A stretch of DNA of 64,000 bases from Berberis thunbergii (taxonomy: Eukaryota > Streptophyta > Magnoliopsida > Ranunculales > Berberidaceae). The notes beneath the pieces are model-generated. The model worked only from the letters and a program-made list of their open reading frames with translations. It had not been told where the DNA came from and ran no database searches. Both the position numbers and the translations under genes were made by a program. This document shows positions 58,352 to 64,000 of the stretch, in pieces; position 1 is the first letter of the stretch; each line of letters opens with the position of its first letter. The stretch spans positions 454,305 to 518,304 of the forward strand of contig QNQO01000822.1 of the NCBI GenBank assembly GCA_003290165.1. The letters are read 5' to 3'.

Positions 58352-59511
58352 CTGAAATTGCGAAAAACCACTGAAGTTGTGGGTTATAGGCTTTGAAATT
58401 TTGTGGAAATGTGTAATTCTATTTTCTGACCATTGTTTGGATTGAATTTTTTTATGCTTACTTTTAAATCATGAAAAGAATAATAGTAAGGATGAGAGAT
58501 TAAGGAGACAAAATCAAAACCCAAAAAATTAAAATTAACCATTAAAATTGTTGGTTATAGCTTTTGAAATTTTGTGGAAATGTGCAGTCCCGACCCATTG
58601 TTTGGATTCAATGTTTTATGTTTATTTTTAAACCATGAAAAGGATAATAGAAAAGATGAGAGATTAGGGAGACAAGATGAAATCTCAAAAAATTAAAAAT
58701 TGAGAAAAACCACTAAAATTGTTGGTTAACTTTTGAAAATTTGTGAAAATGTGCAAGCGTATTTTCTGACCCATTATTTGGATTCAATGTTTTATGTTTC
58801 CTTTAAAATCATGCAAAAGATAATAAAAAAGATGAGAGATTAGGGAGACAAGATAGAAACCCAAAAATAAAAATATAAATTGAGAAAACCACTGAAATTG
58901 TAAGTTTTAGTGTTTGAAATTTGGTAGAAATATATGTCTATTTTCCGACTCAATGTTTGGATTCAATGTTTTATGTTTACCTTAAAATCATGAAAAAGAT
59001 AATAGAAAAGATGAGAAATTAGGGAGATAAGATAAAAACCCAAAAATTAAAATTGAGAAAAAACCACTGAAATTGTGGGTATATAGCTTTGAAAATTTGT
59101 GGAAATGTGTAATTATATTTTCTGACCATTTTTTAGATTCAATTTTTCATGTTTACTAAGAAATCATGAAAAGGATAATAGAAAGGATGAGAGAGTAGGG
59201 AGATAGGACCAAAACCCAAAAAACTAAAAATTAAGAAAAACCATTAAAATGGTTTGTTATAGCCTTTGAAATTTTGTGGAAATGTGCAAGACTATGTTAT
59301 GACCCATTATTTGGATTATGTTTACTTTAAAATCATGAAAAGTATAATAGTAATGATGATAGATTAGGGAGACCAGATTGAAAATCCAAAAAAATAAAAA
59401 ATTGAGAAAACAACTGAAATTGTGAGTTATATAGACTTCGAAATTTGGTAGAAATTTGTAAGTCTATTTCCAACACATTGTTTGGATTAATTTTTGTGTT
59501 TATTTTAAACT
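58350..59511 (+). repeat. Satellite-like tandem array, period 170-178 bp, about 6.6 copies
   Basis: The landmark GAAAAACCACTGAAATTGT recurs (with changes) at 58362, 58533, 58705, 58883, 59057, 59235 and 59405. The spacing is 170-178 bp. Each unit also has TTTGAAATTTTGTGGAAATG, CATTGTTTGGATT, AAATCATGAAAAGGATAATAG and AGATTAGGGAGACAAGAT. Units differ by perhaps 10-15 percent by eye. The array has no coding frame. The period is similar to centromeric satellites and to tandem repeats inside some gypsy elements, and the array begins directly after the gag fragment. Confidence 0.9.
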
Positions 59512-61231
59512 CATGAAAAGCATCCGCCAATCTAGCCAAAGCATCCGCCACTGAGTTAGTCTCCCTGCATCCACACAAGACCCATCCACATTTAGCACAT
59601 ACCATCCTGCATGAGGGAAGACCCAATATAAAACCCGAGGAGGAGACGTTTTTACACTCTTTGCTTGTATGCCCAACCTGCTGAGCAATGCTCCATTGGT
59701 TTCCTTTCGTTTAGGAATAAAAAATTTGGCCACACACTTAATCCAAAAATGAACTTTAATAATCACGTAACATGACGAAACCTCATTTCCTTCAAAAAAT
59801 TTCTTATTTCTTTGGATCCAGATTTCCCATAGGATGAAAAGTGGAGTAAAGTGGATGAGGGTGCCCGACAACGAAGATTTCTTCGCTTTCCTAAACCATG
59901 CCTTAAGCATTGTGTACACTTTAACTGGTCTGTGAATGTGCATGTCAAACACCAAATCAAAGTGTCCCCACACCCTTTTTGCTAACTCGCTATCCAGGAA
60001 AAGATGTTTCATAGTTTCTTCCTCAGAATGAAAACATCATACACATTTAGACGCGAGTAAAACCCAATTCTTCTAATTTCACCATCAATAGGTAATGCCA
60101 TTCTAATAAATTTTCAGATGAAAATAGAGATTTTAGAAGGCAATAAAGGATGCCATATCTAATTCCAAAAGTCATCAAGTGTCCCTCTAGCACCTAGAAT
60201 TTTGCAAACTGAACTAATCGAAAAGCCACCATCATTGTTTGGAACCCAAATTCTTGTATCTCGATCACCAACTTCACATTGCACTATTGTCTTGTAGAGC
60301 CCTTGAGCTTTTTCTTTGCATATCTGGGTTTAGCATTCTGAAATTTTCCTTGTGCATTTTCTGTAGGGAAAGCCAATTGTCATACGTCACCATCACCTCA
60401 TTTTTACTGAAAATTCCAACCTTAGCCCATTTTTCTTGAAAAAAACTCACCATGCCTTTAGAGATCCGCCACATGGAGTTTCAACAATAAAATCTTTGTG
60501 CACCATCAACTCTTTAATGAATGGAGACGCCCCAACTTTAAGCTCTTGCTTTCTGATTGGAGCCCCATCTTGCAAATATTTATGCCGTAGATAGATTGCC
60601 CATAAAGAGTTGGAAGTTATAAGATTCCAAAGTGACTTAATTCGAAAAGCTTTGATGATATCTTCCAAACTCCTAACGTTTAGACCACCTTCCTCCTTTG
60701 GAACACTGATTTTCCTCCAAGCTATCCATTTCCGCTTATGTCGCCCTTCATGATCTCCCCAAAAGAAGTCTGCAATCAATTTCTGGATAGATTGCAGGAC
60801 CTTAACAGGGATGACTGTAGCTGCGATGGAATAAATTGGCATTGACAATAAGACATGTCTTATAAACGTCAATCTACCCCCTGGTGACAAAAGTCTGGCT
60901 TTCCAGCCCTGAATTCTCTGTTGGATTTTATTGACTAAAGGTTCAAAGAAAGAAACTCTGCATCTACCTTGATAAATAGGAACTCCAAGGTATGTGAACA
61001 AAGATTGCTTGTAGACAAAGCCTATCTTAAGTTTGATAGCAATGATTTTTTCTGCACAGACTTTCTCATCAATACAGAAAGAGCTTTTTGCAATATTAAC
61101 TTTCTCTCCTGAAACCTGACAATATCTATTTAGTAACCGCATACATCCTTCTATGGACTTTTTTCTGCCATTCAAAAGATCAAAGTATCGTCAGCATATA
61201 AAAGGTGGGTGATCGAGGTGGCCATCCTGGG
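59512..61231 (-). mobile_element. LINE remnant: RT end, zf-RVT region, RNase H pieces
   Basis: On the minus strand from 61231: the catalytic THLLYADDTLIF box near 61180-61210, then after a frameshift CQVSGEKVNIAKSSF, YLGVPIYQGRCRVSFFEPLV, KARLLSPGGRLTFIRHVLLS and FFWGDHEGRHKRKWIAWRKI (60447-61175). Next come the IWIQRNKKFFEGN region and WYVLNVDGSC, the start of RNase H (59500-60012). The RNase H end CRETNSVADALARLADAF follows at once near 59510-59580, so the domain centre is deleted. The 5' part, if any, is cut by the duplicated segment at 61232. Inactive. Confidence 0.83.
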
Positions 61232-61839
61232 TGCCCAAACTAACAATGATTGATAATATTATGTTTTGGAACGCTCGAGGAGTTGGGAATAGAGCTACGA
61301 GAAATAAACGTAAAAAGGACCTTGATTTTTGGTTTATCTTTGATGTATGTCCAATAGTTTTTTTTACTTGGGTAAAGTCGTCATGTACCCCTGACAGGTT
61401 TATAAGATTTTTATTCAATTAATAAAGGTCCCTCCCCACCGGAGGTTTTTTTTTTTTTTTTTTAAAGTACTTTTATTGACCTCAATAAGGGATTATTGTT
61501 TCTACAATCACCACGGTGCCAAGTATGAGACTGCCCAACAACTCTACTCATTAAACAATTGCATAGCATTTTAAAACGCTATTATAAGCTAAACAATAAC
61601 ACTTTAAAAATGCTATAAATGGTCTACTTACAATAGTGTTTCTGAAACGCTATAAATAACCCAATACCTATTATAGCTCTGACAGACACAACGTTTACTA
61701 AAACACTATGATATTCTACAATAACATTTTTGAAATGTTATGAATAAGCATTTGGGGTGTAGTGCTAGAGTGATATATCTCTGGGCAACCCTTAGCAGGT
61801 CTGTTATATTGGTTGGGGGGTTTAGGGTAAGGAAATTAT

Positions 61840-62499
61840 AGAACTTGTCACTATTGATAACGATCCTCTAAGCCAAGTGTTTGGCCAAGAAGAAAGGGGA
61901 CGTGTTTGTTGTGTTGGAACCACCGTCTCTAAAAGGAAGTATGATGCTTCACTTCCCGCTGGTTCATTGCTTTTCGATAAAACATTGGAAGTAAAAAAAA
62001 TTAGCGAAAAATATGATAGATTGGAAGAAAATGTTCAATGGATACGTGAGAGACTTGATAATGGAACTTATGTGAGACCATCAACAAGTGAGGGAACACA
62101 AGGAGGGGCACAAAGAACTGAAGATACATTACCTCCATCGACAAGGCAACCAGAAAATCCATTACCTCCATCTCCATTACCACCATCTTCTCAAGGTGTT
62201 GTGTGAGGTTTCCTTCTCAAAGCAATCCTGTTCCTTCAGTGTAAAAAACTTACAAAGTTTGTGATTGGCATAAGAATGTCATTGCGATAGCAATAGAGGT
62301 TGTAGATCCTATCCATCGATTCTCTTGCGATTGTCATGGATCATTGAACCCTGCAACAGAGATCAAACTTTCCTTATGCTTCAAATATATGACTGAGGTG
62401 AAACTTTACAAGAGAGATCCAAAAGGAGACATGATGGGGGATTTGGACGTTGGTGATTTTTTCTTATGGTGTAAAAATCACGTGGAACTTGATGATTGA
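61840..62499 (+). pseudogene. CACTA TnpA/Ptta-like (En/Spm) remnant, copy 2
   Basis: It is open from DNDPLSQVFGQEERGRVCCV through SKRKYDASLPAGSLLFDKTL and the coiled coil KISEKYDRLEENVQWIRERL to a frameshift after SSQGVV (about 62200). It then continues in another frame with a Trp codon where copy 1 has a stop. So each copy is broken at different places, and their common ancestor was probably intact over this region. Confidence 0.6.
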
Positions 62500-63446
62500 T
62501 AGTTATAACTACGTTGGAAGCAATGTAATGGTGGCAGCAAAGAGGAGCTGAGTAAAATACACTACGGGCACGTGATTGTTCATTTTAAGGTAAATTGCCC
62601 CCTTCTCTCATGGAGTCTACGCTCTGAATAAAAAAAAACAGGAAAAAGATTATGAATTAATCATTTGATCGTATATGCAGGATCACAAGGACAAAATCTT
62701 GCACTGAACTATCTCAAAGTCAGGAAGCACAATTGCAGAACCTTCTGCTCATGTCCATGCTTCCTAAGGATGATGCAGATGAAAGGGACTGCATTTTGTA
62801 GATGAGAGCAGGTAATACATGAGCATCTTCTTTTCTATCTTAATTTATAAAAAATAAAAAAACAATCTGCTTTGTCCTGATGCAATTTTTTTTTTTTTTT
62901 TTTTTTTTTCTGCTGTTAGCGTGATGGAATTCAGTAGGGGATCGGTCGGTCGTTTAATATGATGCAGAATGCTATTGGGGTGAAGTGAGTATTGACTTTG
63001 GATTGCGATGTTTGTTGTGCTTTTTGAATGTTTTTGCGAGTTTGGTTATGTGTTTCATCGTGCAAGTGCAGATTTCACCAGGCCTGTGTTTACAGCTGTT
63101 GCATTTTATTTATGTGCCGATTATTTGTGTTCTGATGAGTTTTACAGTTTCTATGTTGTAGTGATTAATGATAAAGTGTTTATATGATTATGACATTGTT
63201 TAGTGTTGCTTTGGTATGATCTGTCTTTTTTTTTTTTTTTAAAAGTATGATTACCTTGTCTAAAGAAATATATATAGAGGTTTTTTTTTGGCCCCAAGGG
63301 TATTAATTTTATGTATGTGCTACTTTAGCAATAACATTCTATATTAAATATATTCTCTAGTGAAATTAGAAGTATGTTCCACATTACTTATATTTTCTTA
63401 TGTCAAATTTTTTAAGAATGATTATTGTACTTTTTTTTTGCATTAG
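62500..63446 (+). other. Non-coding part of the duplicated segment, copy 2
   Basis: Matches 50091-51049. T runs near 62887-62909 and 63227-63240 differ in length from copy 1. Confidence 0.45.
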
Positions 63447-64000
63447 AATGCTTCAATTTTTGTCAGTGAAATCATTTATGACAGAGATTTTGATTATGAT
63501 TACTTCGGGTTCAAAACACTTGAGAGGTCCTACCTACTGAAAGTTCAAGGAAAGGTTGTAGAAAGGCCACAACACATGTTGATGAGAGTAGAGATGGATT
63601 TGGGAGACAAGGATAACTTCAATCCAGAAAAAAGAAATGAAGATTATCTGAACTACCATTCATCTAGTATGCCCCCATCCTGGCAATTTTGATGCTACGA
63701 ATCTCACTGATCAGCCAATGGGAATGGGTTTGCTTCCCATGAATAATTATATGTCCACTTGCCCTGGGGATGCAATTGGTTCCGCTACCATTTCATCTGT
63801 TCCCATGATGGATTCCTTCAGGCCCATTCATTGGGGCAACCCCAGTTCCCAAAACTTAACCCTAGGTGATAACATTATCCATGTCAGTGCAAGTGTTGGG
63901 AGGGCATTCCTGGTACTTCAAGAATAGGTTTTGATAAGGCATTAGATTTAGATTGGAGCCTTAGAAGTTCCATGCCGAAAGGGGGCCTTTTCTTACCTCA
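63447..64000 (+). pseudogene. Captured RNR exon fused to bHLH62/78-like exon, copy 2
   Basis: The RNR piece (63447-63590) keeps the family residues DFDYDYFGF and VVERPQHML that are changed in copy 1, but has Val for Asp in FVSEIIYD. The bHLH piece starts at ATG 63595. It has a one-base insertion near 63687 (TTTT instead of TTT) and another frame change near 63895. Beyond the point where copy 1 stops it continues with GIPGTSRIGFDKALDLDWSL and RSSMPKGGLFLP, matching the bHLH62/78 region before the DNA-binding domain. The window ends inside it. Confidence 0.8.

Larger units (their letters stand above)
61232..63881 (+). repeat. Direct 2.65-kb segmental repeat, copy 2
   Basis: It is a near-identical copy of 48824-51483, starting at the same base and in the same orientation, about 12.4 kb away. 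It abuts a minus-strand LINE on the left and continues into further bHLH sequence on the right. Confidence 0.92.

Overview
This window is nuclear DNA of a flowering plant, very probably a eudicot. The evidence is AT-rich sequence with GT-AG introns and three recognisable plant genes, embedded in a dense mixture of plant transposable elements: LINEs with zf-RVT and RNase H tails, Athila-like and other Ty3/gypsy pieces, CACTA-like, hAT-like and Mutator-like elements, SINEs and foldback elements. I cannot name the species.

Host genes lie in the first 29 kb, all on the + strand: a hydroxysteroid dehydrogenase/steroleosin-like SDR gene in six exons (2282-4188), a TCP20-like transcription factor gene carrying a frameshift near its C terminus (11336-12183), and an intact seven-exon ACT-domain-repeat gene of the ACR4 type (26277-29010). 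Between them are truncated LINEs, several with exact target-site duplications (7695-9429, 15046-15368, 24329-25243), a degenerate LINE (15640-18010), a SINE (18870-18995), a hAT-type MITE (25406-25967) and small foldbacks.

From 29.3 kb to the end I find no complete host gene. A LINE (29353-31652) carries a nested CACTA-ended MITE. At 37575-43246 sits a complete Mutator-like element with about 1.17-kb terminal inverted repeats and a perfect 9-bp target-site duplication. Inside it are fragments of a trihelix gene, a HAK/KUP potassium transporter joined in frame to a calmodulin-like EF-hand, and a group IIb WRKY gene: a Pack-MULE. At 43.7-49.0 kb a LINE is split by an Athila-like LTR element, itself cut by a CACTA-like hairpin array.

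A second gene-capturing region spans 48.8-54.7 kb. It holds a CACTA TnpA/Ptta-like remnant, ribonucleotide reductase large-subunit exons, a bHLH62/78-like exon and SWC2/YL1 exons, and ends in a CACTA hairpin array. About 2.65 kb of it recurs in direct orientation at 61232-63881. Between the copies lie a gypsy LTR, PBS and gag fragment, a seven-copy tandem array with a period of 170-178 bp (58350-59511), and a truncated LINE. The main discovery is that two different transposon classes, about 10 kb apart, have each assembled chimeric exons from several unrelated host genes.
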